Shown: positions 1 to 7,713 of the stretch, piece by piece
How the letters are laid out: every line of letters begins with the position of its first letter
How positions within the stretch are numbered: position 1 is the first letter of the stretch
Assembly (NCBI GenBank): GCA_965228435.1
Contig: OZ245818.1
Span: 7,068,001 to 7,132,000 of the forward strand
Length of the DNA: 64,000 bases
Direction: 5' to 3'
Source of the DNA: Hoeflea_A sp965228435
GTDB taxonomy: Bacteria; Pseudomonadota; Alphaproteobacteria; Rhizobiales; Rhizobiaceae
Translations under genes and position numbers: made by a program
The notes under the pieces: generated by a model
Databases searched by the model: none
What the model saw: only the letters and a program-made list of their open reading frames with translations
What the model was told of the DNA's origin: nothing

Positions 1-284
1 ATTCCTTTGAGCCCGGCCGATACGACGCGGTTCTCTGTGCCGGCGTCTTTACGCTGGGGCACGTGGCGCCGGACGCGATCAATGTCCTGTTGCGCCTCGC
101 TCGTCCCGAAGGACTGGTTATCGTCTCCACCCGTACCCAGTATTATGACACCACCGACTACCGCCAGGTCACTGGCGCGCTGATCGAGGCCGGGCACATG
201 ACGCTGTCGGAAGCGGTGATGGATTCCTCCTATCTCGACGGCAGCACCAGCCACTTCTGGGTCTACCGAAAATCAGCAGTTTAG
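1..284 (+). CDS. Class I SAM-dependent methyltransferase, C-terminal fragment
   Basis: The window opens inside this gene. The frame starting at base 3 is open and runs to a TAG at 282-284, so about 93 residues are visible. The visible part has the layout of the second half of a Rossmann-type methyltransferase. YDAVLCAGVF resembles the post-motif-II strand, which ends in an acidic residue and then hydrophobics. A helix and a strand of the LARPEGLVIVSTR kind follow, which is where the 'pGG.l.i.t' motif sits in Methyltransf_11/25 proteins. The SAM-binding glycine loop is upstream of the window, so the substrate cannot be inferred. A GTG at 63 could be mistaken for a start, but the homologous-looking sequence continues upstream of it. 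Confidence 0.7.
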   Translation, partial: SFEPGRYDAVLCAGVFTLGHVAPDAINVLLRLARPEGLVIVSTRTQYYDTTDYRQVTGALIEAGHMTLSEAVMDSSYLDGSTSHFWVYRKSAV

Positions 285-361
285 CCACGGCGCATCACGC
301 CGGGTTTCTACTCTCACACAAGCGTGATCGTCGGGTGGAGGCCGCGCCCTATATGCGACAA

Positions 362-390
362 CGTCGAAACCGAACCGCTGAGTTTCGACG
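362..390. promoter_or_regulatory. 9-bp perfect inverted repeat upstream of the MBL-fold gene
   Basis: CGTCGAAAC at 362-370 is repeated in inverted form as GTTTCGACG at 382-390, with an 11-base spacer. It lies 21 bases before the ATG at 412 and just ahead of the AGGGAGA ribosome binding site. It could be an operator or a 5' leader hairpin. No regulator gene is adjacent, so the binding protein is unknown. Confidence 0.35.
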
Positions 391-411
391 CCATATCCAG
401 GGAGACCTCAG

Positions 412-1374
412 ATGATCAAAACGACACGACGCGAAATGGTTTTGTCGGCGACCGCCGCTGCCGCGCTTGGCCTTGCCGGCCCGATTGCCTTCATGCCATC
501 GGCTCGGGCCATGGAAGCAAGGGACAAGGGATATTCAAAATTCAACATCGGTGATATCGAGGTCACCTCGATTTATGATGGTATCTGGCAGAAACAGCAC
601 GATCCGGGTTTCATCCGCAACGCGTCGGTGGATGATACCAAAGCAGCGCTGACCAAGGCCGGCCTGTCCGCCGATTTCGTGCCCATCGAGTTTGCCCAGA
701 CGGCAGTCAAGACCGGCGACAAGACCGTGCTGATCGACGCTGGCACGGGTGGCCAGCTGGCGCCTACCGCCGGGATGACGATGAAACATCTGGCGGCCGC
801 CGGCATCGACCCCGCGGCAATCGACATTGTTCTGATTTCACATTTTCACCCCGACCACATTTTCGGACTGATGGCCAAGGACACAAACGAGCAGATATTC
901 CCGAACGCGGAAATCGTCGTTCCCGAAGCCGAGTTTGCGTTTTGGACCGACCCCGGTTTGATCGAGAAACTGCCGGAAGGCCGTCGTGGCCTCGCGCAGC
1001 GCATTCAGGGCACTCTGCCGAATTGGAGCAATGTTCGCCAGGTCGGCGACGGTGTGGAAGTTGCGCCCGGCATCCGAAGCCTTGCGGCTTACGGTCATAC
1101 GCCGGGTCACACCGCATATCATGTTGCTTCGGGCAATGATGAACTGATCGTCGCGGCGGACGCAGCCAATGTCCCTGCCCTGTTTGTCGCCAACCCGACT
1201 TGGCAGGCCGTGTTCGACTCGGATCCGCAAATGGCGACCGACACACGCATTGGTTTGTTCGATCGTGCGATCTCCGACAACGCAGTGATTGCCGGCTACC
1301 ATTTCGGTTTCCCGAATGCCGGTACCCTCACGCGCGACGGTAACGGCTACGTTTTCCAGCCGGCCGGCGGTTAA
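412..1374 (+). CDS. Tat-exported metallo-beta-lactamase-fold hydrolase
   Basis: This 320-residue protein begins with a twin-arginine signal (TTRREMVL, then an alanine-rich hydrophobic stretch ending near residue 33 at ARA), so it is probably exported folded to the periplasm. The zinc-binding motif HFHPDH is at 144-149, the second metal histidine is in GHTPGH (228-233), the bridging Asp is about D250 and a last histidine about H297. The layout matches the MBL fold, close to the lactonase-like (AHL lactonase/AttM-type) branch, but the substrate cannot be read from sequence. The start follows a good AGGGAGA site. It is followed by a long hairpin and converges on the MAPEG gene. Confidence 0.85.
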   Translation: MIKTTRREMVLSATAAAALGLAGPIAFMPSARAMEARDKGYSKFNIGDIEVTSIYDGIWQKQHDPGFIRNASVDDTKAALTKAGLSADFVPIEFAQTAVKTGDKTVLIDAGTGGQLAPTAGMTMKHLAAAGIDPAAIDIVLISHFHPDHIFGLMAKDTNEQIFPNAEIVVPEAEFAFWTDPGLIEKLPEGRRGLAQRIQGTLPNWSNVRQVGDGVEVAPGIRSLAAYGHTPGHTAYHVASGNDELIVAADAANVPALFVANPTWQAVFDSDPQMATDTRIGLFDRAISDNAVIAGYHFGFPNAGTLTRDGNGYVFQPAGG

Positions 1375-1382
1375 ACCAGTTT

Positions 1383-1425
1383 GAACGGTCGGTGGCTTCG
1401 ATCACCTCGGATCCACCGACCGTTC
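1383..1425. terminator. 13-bp hairpin between convergent genes
   Basis: GAACGGTCGGTGG at 1383-1395 pairs perfectly with CCACCGACCGTTC at 1413-1425 around a 17-base loop. It sits between the converging MBL-fold gene (stop at 1374) and the MAPEG gene (stop at 1442), as a shared terminator would. There is no T-tract on either side, so it may act with Rho or as an mRNA 3' stabiliser rather than as a classic intrinsic terminator. Confidence 0.5.
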
Positions 1426-1441
1426 CGGGCTCGCTACACCG

Positions 1442-1822
1442 TCAAGTCAGGGCGACGACCATGTTCGCCAACCCGCTCACACCCAGGGCAGTGAGCGTGA
1501 GCGCCATGCCCAGCGTTCGAGCACCTCTGGTCTCCTGGGCGCCGCCGACACCGAACGCATGAATGCAACGTCCGGCGAGTAGCATCAGGCCAACGCCTAG
1601 AAGCAGCCAGACCGGAGCGTTCTGAAGTTCCAGCATCAAAATGAGCAGGACACCCAGGGGCGCATATTCAGCGCAGTTGCTGTGGACCCGCATCAGCCGC
1701 AGCAAGCGTGGATCGCCGCCATCGCCCAATCCAATTCGGTTGGTGCGGCGAAACCCGATCACATTCGCGGACAAGTAAATGTAAAGCAGCGTCAGCAATC
1801 CTGCGAAAATGGACGTGATCAT
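1442..1822 (-). CDS. MAPEG family membrane protein
   Basis: The protein has 126 residues and about four transmembrane helices. It shows the features of the bacterial MAPEG (membrane-associated eicosanoid/glutathione metabolism) family: an RVHSN segment after the first loop, then NCAEYAPLGVLLI, and a GRCIHAFG segment before the third helix. The open frame extends 54 codons further upstream, but the ATG at 1822 (MITSIFAG) gives the usual family N-terminus immediately before the first membrane helix, so I use it. It follows the enoyl-CoA hydratase gene by about 70 bases on the same strand. The enzymatic activity of bacterial MAPEG proteins is mostly unknown; a glutathione-linked role is the family expectation. 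Confidence 0.82.
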   Translation of the reverse strand: MITSIFAGLLTLLYIYLSANVIGFRRTNRIGLGDGGDPRLLRLMRVHSNCAEYAPLGVLLILMLELQNAPVWLLLGVGLMLLAGRCIHAFGVGGAQETRGARTLGMALTLTALGVSGLANMVVALT

Positions 1823-1895
1823 CGATAAGTTCCAGTTGGTCTGCCGCAGCATTACGCGCCGGAAACCCGATCGGATTACCGATGAAGTCCTCATT

Positions 1896-2669
1896 CTAAG
1901 TCGACCGGTTGAGCCAGCGACTGAGAGCGATTTTCGTGTCCTCGGAGCCGGCCACGGCCGTGAAAGCCGCCTGCTCCGCCTCAAGACCCGAAGCCATCGG
2001 GCGATCGAGACCGCTGGTCACGGCCTTGAGAATTGCCGCAACGGTCCCCGGGGCAAACTCCACTATGCGATTGGCCATCAGGAGAGCCTCATCAAGCAGC
2101 TGTTCATGTTTAACCACACGGTTGACGATGCCAATTTCGCATGCCGTTCGGGCATCGAACGCCTCACCTGTCAGCAGCCAATGCAATGCCCGTTTGCGTC
2201 CGGCGAGACGCGGCAATCTCTGCGTTCCGCCGAAGGTCGGAGGAATTCCGATCGAAATCTCTGGCTTGGCAAATGTCGCTTGCTCGCTGGCAATTGCCAG
2301 GTGCGCCGCTTCGGTGATCTCGCAGCCGCCCCCGTAGGCAATCCCGCCAACGGCTGCGATGATTGGTTTCGAACAGTTTTCCAGGCAGCTGGTCATTGCC
2401 TGTCCGCGTTGCACGAATTCCTTGAGCGACGCCTCAGGGCTCCTTTCGATACATTGCGAGAACTCCGGGATGTCGGCGCCCGCAGAGAAAGCGCGATCAC
2501 CAGCTCCGGTCAGGATCACGGCACGCACTGTCGGATCGCTTTCGATCTCAGCCACGTGGCGAAGAAGCAGATCGTTGACGGCGAAATTGAGCGCATTGAG
2601 TTTTTCCGGACGGTTGAGGGTCAGCAGTACAACGGCACCAATGCGTTCGAACAAAACCGGTGGTGTCAT
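1896..2669 (-). CDS. Enoyl-CoA hydratase/isomerase (crotonase) family protein
   Basis: This 257-residue crotonase-fold protein has the usual family length. FSAGADIPEF (61-70) is the CoA/oxyanion region. Glu117 in GGGCE and Glu137 in KPEISIG align with the two catalytic glutamates of true enoyl-CoA hydratases, so hydration of 2-enoyl-CoA is plausible. The GIPPTFGGTQRLPRL segment follows as in the family. The start at 2669 has an AAGGA site. It is transcribed divergently from the TetR gene across an 81-base region carrying a near-palindrome, so that TetR protein is the likely repressor. The acyl-CoA substrate is not known. Confidence 0.9.
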   Translation of the reverse strand: MTPPVLFERIGAVVLLTLNRPEKLNALNFAVNDLLLRHVAEIESDPTVRAVILTGAGDRAFSAGADIPEFSQCIERSPEASLKEFVQRGQAMTSCLENCSKPIIAAVGGIAYGGGCEITEAAHLAIASEQATFAKPEISIGIPPTFGGTQRLPRLAGRKRALHWLLTGEAFDARTACEIGIVNRVVKHEQLLDEALLMANRIVEFAPGTVAAILKAVTSGLDRPMASGLEAEQAAFTAVAGSEDTKIALSRWLNRST

Positions 2670-2722
2670 GCGGGGTCCTTTCCTTGTCTATCGGCGGAAA
2701 GCTACGCCTGCACAGCTTGAAA

Positions 2723-2744
2723 GTATATTCACTGGTTAGTATAC
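2723..2744. promoter_or_regulatory. Candidate TetR operator in the divergent promoter
   Basis: GTATATTCACTGGTTAGTATAC reads as an imperfect 22-base palindrome: the outer GTATA/TATAC arms match perfectly and an inner AC..GT pair also matches. It ends 6 bases before the tetR start codon and lies 54 bases from the enoyl-CoA hydratase start. This is the normal position and size of an autoregulatory TetR-family operator controlling both directions. Confidence 0.5.
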
Positions 2745-2750
2745 AAACGC

Positions 2751-3329
2751 ATGCCTCGCGATGGATCGAAAACGAGAGAACGTATACTGGACGCTGCCAA
2801 CCGGTTGTTCTATGCCGAGGGTATCCGCGCCGTAAGCGTCGATGCGGTGGCGGAAGGCGCCTGCGTTACCAAGCGCACGCTGTACTACCACTTCGCGAGC
2901 AAGGACGACTTGGTCACCAGCTATTTGGAGTCCAGAGACCAACCCAACCTTGCAGCCTTCAGCAGGTGGTTCGATGCGGGAGACGGAACAGTCGCTGACA
3001 AGACACGCGCCATGTTCGAGGGTGTCGCCCGCGCCGCCAGGAAGCCAAGCTGGCGCGGTTGCGGTTTCTTGCGGACCGCCGCTGAACTCGCCAACCTGCC
3101 GGGCCACCCGGCCATCCTGGTGGGTGCCGCACACAAGAAACGCTTCGAAAGCTGGCTGGCATCCGTTTACTCTGAGGCCGGCATTGCGGGGTCGGATGCC
3201 CTTGCGCGTCAGGTTGTGCTGGTCATGGACGGAGCGTTTTCCACCATGCTGGTACACCGCGATCCGGATTACGCTGAGGCCGCCGGCACCGCCGCGGCAA
3301 CTCTGGTCTCGAACGCCCTTCCCGGTTAA
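2751..3329 (+). CDS. TetR/AcrR family transcriptional regulator
   Basis: This 192-residue regulator has a typical N-terminal TetR helix-turn-helix at about residues 8-52 (RERILDAANRLFYAEGIRAVSVDAVAE, then KRTLYYHFASKDDL). A variable ligand-binding domain follows, with the common (R)GCGFL segment near residue 101. It is divergent from the enoyl-CoA hydratase gene and has a palindrome 6 bases upstream of its ATG. It therefore probably represses itself and the hydratase-MAPEG unit, sensing an acyl-CoA or similar small molecule; that ligand is inference. There is little ribosome-binding sequence before the ATG, so translation may be weak or leaderless. Confidence 0.9.
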   Translation: MPRDGSKTRERILDAANRLFYAEGIRAVSVDAVAEGACVTKRTLYYHFASKDDLVTSYLESRDQPNLAAFSRWFDAGDGTVADKTRAMFEGVARAARKPSWRGCGFLRTAAELANLPGHPAILVGAAHKKRFESWLASVYSEAGIAGSDALARQVVLVMDGAFSTMLVHRDPDYAEAAGTAAATLVSNALPG

Positions 3330-3416
3330 CAGCAGCGTACAAACTTCCTGCTCTCTTGCAGTTGCTTCTTTTCCGCTTTATCGACCGCCTGTCTCCACGC
3401 CAGGGAAAGGACCATC

Positions 3417-5090
3417 ATGAGCTCACCGTCCGAGAAGGTTGCCCCGGAGGCATCGACCGACGAGCATTGGTGGCGCGGTGCCGTCATCTATCAAATCTAT
3501 CCGCGCTCGTTTCAGGACTCGAACGGGGACGGTATCGGCGACCTTCCCGGCATTACCCGGCGGTTGGATTACATCGCGAATCTCGGTGTGGACGCGATCT
3601 GGCTCTCGCCGTTCTTCACCTCCCCCATGAAGGATATGGGATACGACGTTTCCGACTATTGCGACGTCGATCCGATTTTCGGAACGCTCGACGATTTCCG
3701 CGACCTGGTTGCGCGAGCCCATGGGCTAGGCCTTAAAGTGATCATTGACCAGGTGCTGTCGCACACATCGGACGCGCACCCCTGGTTTGACGAGAGCCGC
3801 CGGAGCCGCGACAACGCCAAATCGGACTGGTACGTCTGGGCTGACCCCAAACCGGACGGCACCCCACCGAACAACTGGCAGTCCATCTTCGGCGGACCGG
3901 CGTGGTCCTGGGAAGCGCGGCGACGGCAATATTACTTTCACAATTTCCTGTCCGACCAACCGGATCTGAATTTCCACAATCCGGCGGTCCAGGATGCCCT
4001 GCTCGATGCGGTGCGTTTCTGGCTCGAGCTTGGTGTCGATGGCTTCCGGCTGGACACCGTGAATTACTACTTTCACGACGTCGAATTGCGCAACAACCCG
4101 CCGATGCCGGATGGCAAATCAAACGACATACCGGATATCAATCCATACGGATTTCAGGACCATATCTACGACAAGACCCGGCCCGAGAACCCGGGGTTTC
4201 TGCGTCGCTTCAGGGCGTTGCTCGACGAGTATCCGGGAACCGCATCCGTCGGCGAAGTCGGAGACGGCACACGCTCCCTGCGCACGATGGCTGAATACAC
4301 CGCGGGCGATGATCTTTTGCACATGTGCTACTCGTTCGACATGCTTGGTCCGGACTTCACCAAGACGCATTTCGAAGAATGCGTGAACCAGTTCGAAGAG
4401 GCCTCGCAGGAATTCTCCGATGGCACGGCATGGCCATGCTGGGCTTTTTCCAACCACGATGTCGTGCGCCACATGAGCCGCTGGGTTGCCGAAGCTGACG
4501 ATCACGACCGGTTGGCCAAACTGGCCGGCAGCCTGTTGCTGTCGCTCAAGGGGTCCGTATGCGTCTATCAGGGCGAAGAGCTGGGCCTGACGGAAGCGGA
4601 GCTGGAGTTTGAAGACCTGACCGACCCCTATGGCATCAACTTCTGGCCAGAATTCAAGGGACGTGATGGCTGCCGGACACCCATGGTGTGGGAGAGCGGC
4701 AAAGACCATGCGGGGTTCTCAACCAGCAGCAAAACGTGGCTACCGGTCACCGACCCTCATCTGGCTGTTGCGGCCGACAAACAGACCGGTGATCCGGAAT
4801 CTATTCTCGAACATTATCGCCGCTTCCTGCGATTCCGTCGGTCGCGCCCCTCACTGGTGAAAGGCGGCAGCCGCTTTCTTGCATTTGAAGGCAACGGCAT
4901 TGCCTTCCTTCGCAGCATCGATGGCGAGGAGACGCTTTGCGTGTTCAATCTCTCAAGCCGATCGCAGCATTACCTCGTGCCCGATGGGATTGACTTCAGG
5001 CCCGTTCCCGGCACCGGGTTTGACGTGCCCTGCGACGGCCGCAACGTGGATCTGCCCGGGCACAGCGCATTTTTTGCGGAGATCGTCTGA
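3417..5090 (+). CDS. GH13 alpha-glucosidase (oligo-1,6-glucosidase type)
   Basis: This 557-residue protein shows the full (beta/alpha)8 GH13 pattern from the start: AVIYQIYPRSFQDSNGDGIGDL, then the four conserved regions. The catalytic residues are D213 as nucleophile (GFRLDTVN), E280 as acid/base (SVGEVGDG) and D348 as transition-state stabiliser (SNHDVV). Region I is DQVLSHTSD at 111-119. Length and motifs match the AglA/oligo-1,6-glucosidase subfamily, which hydrolyses alpha-linked di- and oligosaccharides such as maltose, isomaltose or sucrose in the cytoplasm. There is no signal peptide. A strong AAAGGA site precedes the ATG. No sugar ABC transporter is next to it, which is unusual for alphaproteobacterial aglA loci. 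Confidence 0.92.
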   Translation: MSSPSEKVAPEASTDEHWWRGAVIYQIYPRSFQDSNGDGIGDLPGITRRLDYIANLGVDAIWLSPFFTSPMKDMGYDVSDYCDVDPIFGTLDDFRDLVARAHGLGLKVIIDQVLSHTSDAHPWFDESRRSRDNAKSDWYVWADPKPDGTPPNNWQSIFGGPAWSWEARRRQYYFHNFLSDQPDLNFHNPAVQDALLDAVRFWLELGVDGFRLDTVNYYFHDVELRNNPPMPDGKSNDIPDINPYGFQDHIYDKTRPENPGFLRRFRALLDEYPGTASVGEVGDGTRSLRTMAEYTAGDDLLHMCYSFDMLGPDFTKTHFEECVNQFEEASQEFSDGTAWPCWAFSNHDVVRHMSRWVAEADDHDRLAKLAGSLLLSLKGSVCVYQGEELGLTEAELEFEDLTDPYGINFWPEFKGRDGCRTPMVWESGKDHAGFSTSSKTWLPVTDPHLAVAADKQTGDPESILEHYRRFLRFRRSRPSLVKGGSRFLAFEGNGIAFLRSIDGEETLCVFNLSSRSQHYLVPDGIDFRPVPGTGFDVPCDGRNVDLPGHSAFFAEIV

Positions 5091-5126
5091 AGCCAAAGTG
5101 ATGGATTTGACGTTCCTATTCAGATT

Positions 5127-5513
5127 CTAGCCAAAATGTTTGGCAAGCGGCTGCCAATAGCGCTGGTCCCAGCCGGACGCCAGGTGCTCGGTCATCTGTT
5201 CCGGACAGCCGGTCTGATGGAGCGTCACTTTTGTCGCCTCACCATCGGCTTCGAGCGTGATACGCAGCATCGTGTAAATCCCGTCGTCCCACCCGTTAAC
5301 GCGCCAGGCTTGGACGATCTTGCGACCGGGCTCAAGTTCAATGTTGCGGGCAATGATTTGTCCGTCGTGCATTTCAGCAAGACCGCCGACCTGCTGTTCG
5401 ATCCTTGAGACGCCGCCGGTCAGGGCGCCATGCGTCTCTTCGTCCATGAAAGCCTGGTAAACCTCTTCGGGACTGGCGTTCAACGTTACTTCCTGGTGGA
5501 TTTCCGTGGTCAT
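5127..5513 (-). CDS. SRPBCC (AHSA1/START-like) domain protein
   Basis: This 128-residue single-domain protein is of the AHSA1-like SRPBCC superfamily: VTLNASPEEVYQAFMDEE at the N-terminus, a ligand-cavity beta sheet, and the C-terminal helix ending GWDQRYWQPLAKHF. The open frame begins 12 codons earlier, but ATG 5513 has an excellent AAGGAGG site 6 bases away and gives the family N-terminus. It is divergent from an ArsR regulator gene, with one palindrome between them. Such proteins bind hydrophobic small molecules; no enzymatic role can be claimed. Confidence 0.85.
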   Translation of the reverse strand: MTTEIHQEVTLNASPEEVYQAFMDEETHGALTGGVSRIEQQVGGLAEMHDGQIIARNIELEPGRKIVQAWRVNGWDDGIYTMLRITLEADGEATKVTLHQTGCPEQMTEHLASGWDQRYWQPLAKHFG

Positions 5514-5558
5514 ATCTTCCTCCTTGCAATCGGCCAAAGGGCACTTCATAATCGATAT

Positions 5559-5574
5559 TCAACCAAATAGTTGA
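5559..5574. promoter_or_regulatory. Palindromic operator of the ArsR-SRPBCC locus
   Basis: TCAACCAAATAGTTGA is a 16-base palindrome (arms TCAAC/GTTGA, centre CAAATA) located between the divergent SRPBCC gene (start 5513) and arsR gene (start 5587). It is the only strong dyad in the 73-base intergenic space. It suits an ArsR-type dimer repressing both flanking genes. Confidence 0.6.
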
Positions 5575-5586
5575 GAATTGAGCAAG

Positions 5587-5970
5587 ATGAAAAATCAGAT
5601 AGCGGCCTCGACCGTCCAGGATCCGGAAGAGCGGCTCAACCGGGTTTTCCACGCCCTCGCAGATCCGACGCGGCGGGCGCTGATCAATCGATTGTCGACA
5701 GCGCCGCAAAAGGTGACGACACTGGCGGAGCCCTTTGACATGTCGTTAAATGCCATCTCCAAACACCTGAAAACACTGGAGAAAGCTGAACTCATCGATC
5801 GCGACAACCGAGGCCGGACCAGCATCTGTTCCCTGCGCTCGCAACCGCTTGACGATGCCCAGACCTGGCTCGACCAATATACCCGCTTCTGGAACGGCAC
5901 TCTCGACGCCCTGTCAGGCCACATGGACCGGCAGGCCGGTGAAACTGGAAAGGTGGACGATGACGAATGA
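5587..5970 (+). CDS. ArsR family winged-helix regulator
   Basis: This regulator of about 127 residues belongs to the ArsR type that accompanies AHSA1/SRPBCC genes. The N-terminal segment RVFHALADPTRRALINRL is the classic start of the fold. The recognition helix is around FDMSLNAISKHLKTLEKAELI, followed by the wing DNRGRTSICSL. No metal-binding cysteine pair (ELCVCDL-like) is present, so it is probably not a metal sensor. A TTG three codons upstream (5578) is an alternative start. The gene overlaps the next SRPBCC gene by 11 bases, so they are translationally coupled, and the palindrome at 5559-5574 is its likely operator. Confidence 0.88.
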   Translation: MKNQIAASTVQDPEERLNRVFHALADPTRRALINRLSTAPQKVTTLAEPFDMSLNAISKHLKTLEKAELIDRDNRGRTSICSLRSQPLDDAQTWLDQYTRFWNGTLDALSGHMDRQAGETGKVDDDE

Positions 5971-6424
5971 TGAGAACAGTTCGTCACTCTCGCTTCTGGT
6001 GCGCCGCACCGTATCGGGTAGCCCGGCGGAGGTGTTTCGAGCCTGGACGGACCCCGAGCAGGTCCGCCAATGGTGGGGGCCCGGAGACGTGGTTTGCCGG
6101 GAGTGCAGCATTGACCTACGCGTCGGCGGCACCTACCGGATCGCCAATCAAATGCCGGACGATTCCGTCCTGTGGATCACCGGAGAATTCCTCAGACTCG
6201 AACCACCGCATCTGATCGAATACACATGGCGTCGTGGGCTAGAGTCGCAGACCATGAGCGGCAGCGATGAGCGCGTATCGGTTCGCTTCTCTGATCTGTC
6301 GGGACAAACCGAAGTTCTCGTGGAACACAGTCGCATTCTCGACAGAACCGACTACGAATCCCATGAATATGGCTGGCTAGGTTGTCTGGATGGTCTGGCG
6401 GGCCATCTCGAGACAAGCAATTAG
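5960..6424 (+). CDS. SRPBCC (AHSA1-like) domain protein
   Basis: This 154-residue AHSA1-type protein has the family opening VRRTVSGSPAEVFRAWTDPEQVRQWWGP, followed by the beta-sheet segment and a C-terminal helix with YESHEYGWLGCLDGLAGHL. The ATG at 5960 lies inside the last codons of arsR (GGTGGACGATGACGAATGA), so expression is coupled to the regulator. Together with the divergent homologue at 5127-5513, one ArsR protein flanked by two SRPBCC genes is implied. Its stop codon overlaps by 4 bases the stop of the convergent acetyltransferase gene. Ligand and function are unknown. Confidence 0.87.
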   Translation: MTNDENSSSLSLLVRRTVSGSPAEVFRAWTDPEQVRQWWGPGDVVCRECSIDLRVGGTYRIANQMPDDSVLWITGEFLRLEPPHLIEYTWRRGLESQTMSGSDERVSVRFSDLSGQTEVLVEHSRILDRTDYESHEYGWLGCLDGLAGHLETSN

Positions 6425-6969
6425 CGCGACCTTGCGGGATTACCGACGACCCTGGCTCCGGCGGCGACATCGCGTGTCACCACACTGCCTGCCCCCACAA
6501 TTGCCCCGTCGCCGATCGTGACACCGGGAAGAATGACGGCCGAACCGCCAATCCAGACGTCTCTCCCGATTGTCACGGGCTTGCCGATTTCCAGGCCAGC
6601 TGCCCGCTCAGCTCGGTCCTGGCTGTGCTCGGCGCAATAGATATGCACCGCTGGCCCGATCAGGGTTCCTGTCCCAATATCGACGCGGGCAGTATCGAGC
6701 ACCACGCAGCCTGCGTTGAGATAAACTCTGTCGGCAAGGTGCAGGTTCCTCACGTAGGCACAGTGAAACAGGCCCTCGATTCGGACATCAGTACCCACGG
6801 AACCAAGAGCCGCGCGAAGCTTCGGGCCCAGCATGCCGCGCTCGCGTGGCGGCAAGTGATTGTGCTCGTGAACAGCATCCTGAGCCAGCATGCGCCATTC
6901 CTCGAGCTCCGGGTCGATGCAGCTGTACCACTCACCGGCCTCCATCTTTTGTCGCTCTGTCTTGGTCAT
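6421..6969 (-). CDS. Maltose/galactoside O-acetyltransferase family protein
   Basis: This 182-residue left-handed beta-helix acetyltransferase has the N-terminal Maa domain (MTKTERQKMEAGEWYSCIDPEL) followed by hexapeptide repeats. The catalytic histidine is expected in the HIYCAEHSQD segment, then GRDVWIGGSAVILPGVTIGDGAIVGAGSVVTRDV and the end motif VVGNPAR. This is the profile of Maa/LacA-type enzymes, which transfer acetyl from acetyl-CoA to a sugar hydroxyl. The open frame extends far upstream, but the ATG at 6969 has an AGGAG site and is the family start. The physiological acceptor is unknown. It stands alone on its strand. Confidence 0.9.
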   Translation of the reverse strand: MTKTERQKMEAGEWYSCIDPELEEWRMLAQDAVHEHNHLPPRERGMLGPKLRAALGSVGTDVRIEGLFHCAYVRNLHLADRVYLNAGCVVLDTARVDIGTGTLIGPAVHIYCAEHSQDRAERAAGLEIGKPVTIGRDVWIGGSAVILPGVTIGDGAIVGAGSVVTRDVAAGARVVGNPARSR

Positions 6970-7113
6970 GATGTCTCCTGTCCACGCTTGCTTCGAGGCA
7001 CCATCGCAATGAAATACGCAGGTCGCAATCAACGGGCAGCATTTGAGCAAGGTCAATTGATGTCTGTCTTCGAACGCTAAACATACAGCTGGATCCAAAT
7101 GTTGTCTTAGCCA

Positions 7114-7698
7114 ATGAAGAACATCGTCATCATCCAAGGCCATCCCGACCCATCCGGGACGCGCCTGTGTCACGCCCTTGCTGAAGCCTATGCGGAAGGC
7201 GCCCGCGATGCCGGCCATCAGGTTGAGGTGGTCGAGCCGGCCCAGCTCGATTTTCCTCTCTTGCGAACGCAGGAAGATTGGAAATCCGGCATCGACGCCA
7301 CACCGGAAAATCTCTTGTCCGCGCAGCAAAGCTGCATTGCGGCTGACCACTTCGTGCTGATCTATCCTCTTTGGCTGGGCACCATGCCTGCCCTGCTAAA
7401 GGGGTTTCTGGAACAGGTTTTTCGCCCGGGTGTAGCGCTCAGTTACGGCGACGGCTTCCCGAAAGCACTGATGAAAGGCAAGTCGGCGCGCATAGTCGTG
7501 ACGATGGGAATGCCGGCTCTGGCCTACCGCTTCTATTTCTTTGCCCACAGTCTGAAAAACCTGCAACGCAACATTCTCGGCTTCGTCGGCATCAAGCCGA
7601 TCCGCAGCACGCTGCTTGGCATGGTCGAGGCTGCCGATGAAAAGAAACGGCAGCGATGGCTGACGATGATGTCCGAATTCGGTCGACAGGCCCGATAG
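7114..7698 (+). CDS. Flavodoxin-fold NAD(P)H dehydrogenase (quinone) family
   Basis: This 194-residue protein is of the Flavodoxin_2 family. The phosphate-binding loop IIQGHPDPSGTRLCHALA is at 5-22, and YPLWLGTMPALLKGFLEQVF (about 86-105) is the FMN-side motif shared by MdaB, NQO and the Kef ancillary reductases. Such enzymes use NAD(P)H and a flavin to reduce quinones by two electrons. No kef antiporter is adjacent, so a role in quinone detoxification is more likely than potassium efflux control. It sits 15 bases ahead of the metallophosphoesterase frame. Confidence 0.85.
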   Translation: MKNIVIIQGHPDPSGTRLCHALAEAYAEGARDAGHQVEVVEPAQLDFPLLRTQEDWKSGIDATPENLLSAQQSCIAADHFVLIYPLWLGTMPALLKGFLEQVFRPGVALSYGDGFPKALMKGKSARIVVTMGMPALAYRFYFFAHSLKNLQRNILGFVGIKPIRSTLLGMVEAADEKKRQRWLTMMSEFGRQAR

Positions 7699-7713
7699 GA
7701 TTGGATTTCCCAG

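Noticed and set aside
764..1302. Long minus-strand frames opposite the MBL-fold gene, and many similar antisense frames elsewhere
   Set aside because: They are shadows of strongly coding GC-rich genes on the other strand, with no ribosome sites or recognisable domains.
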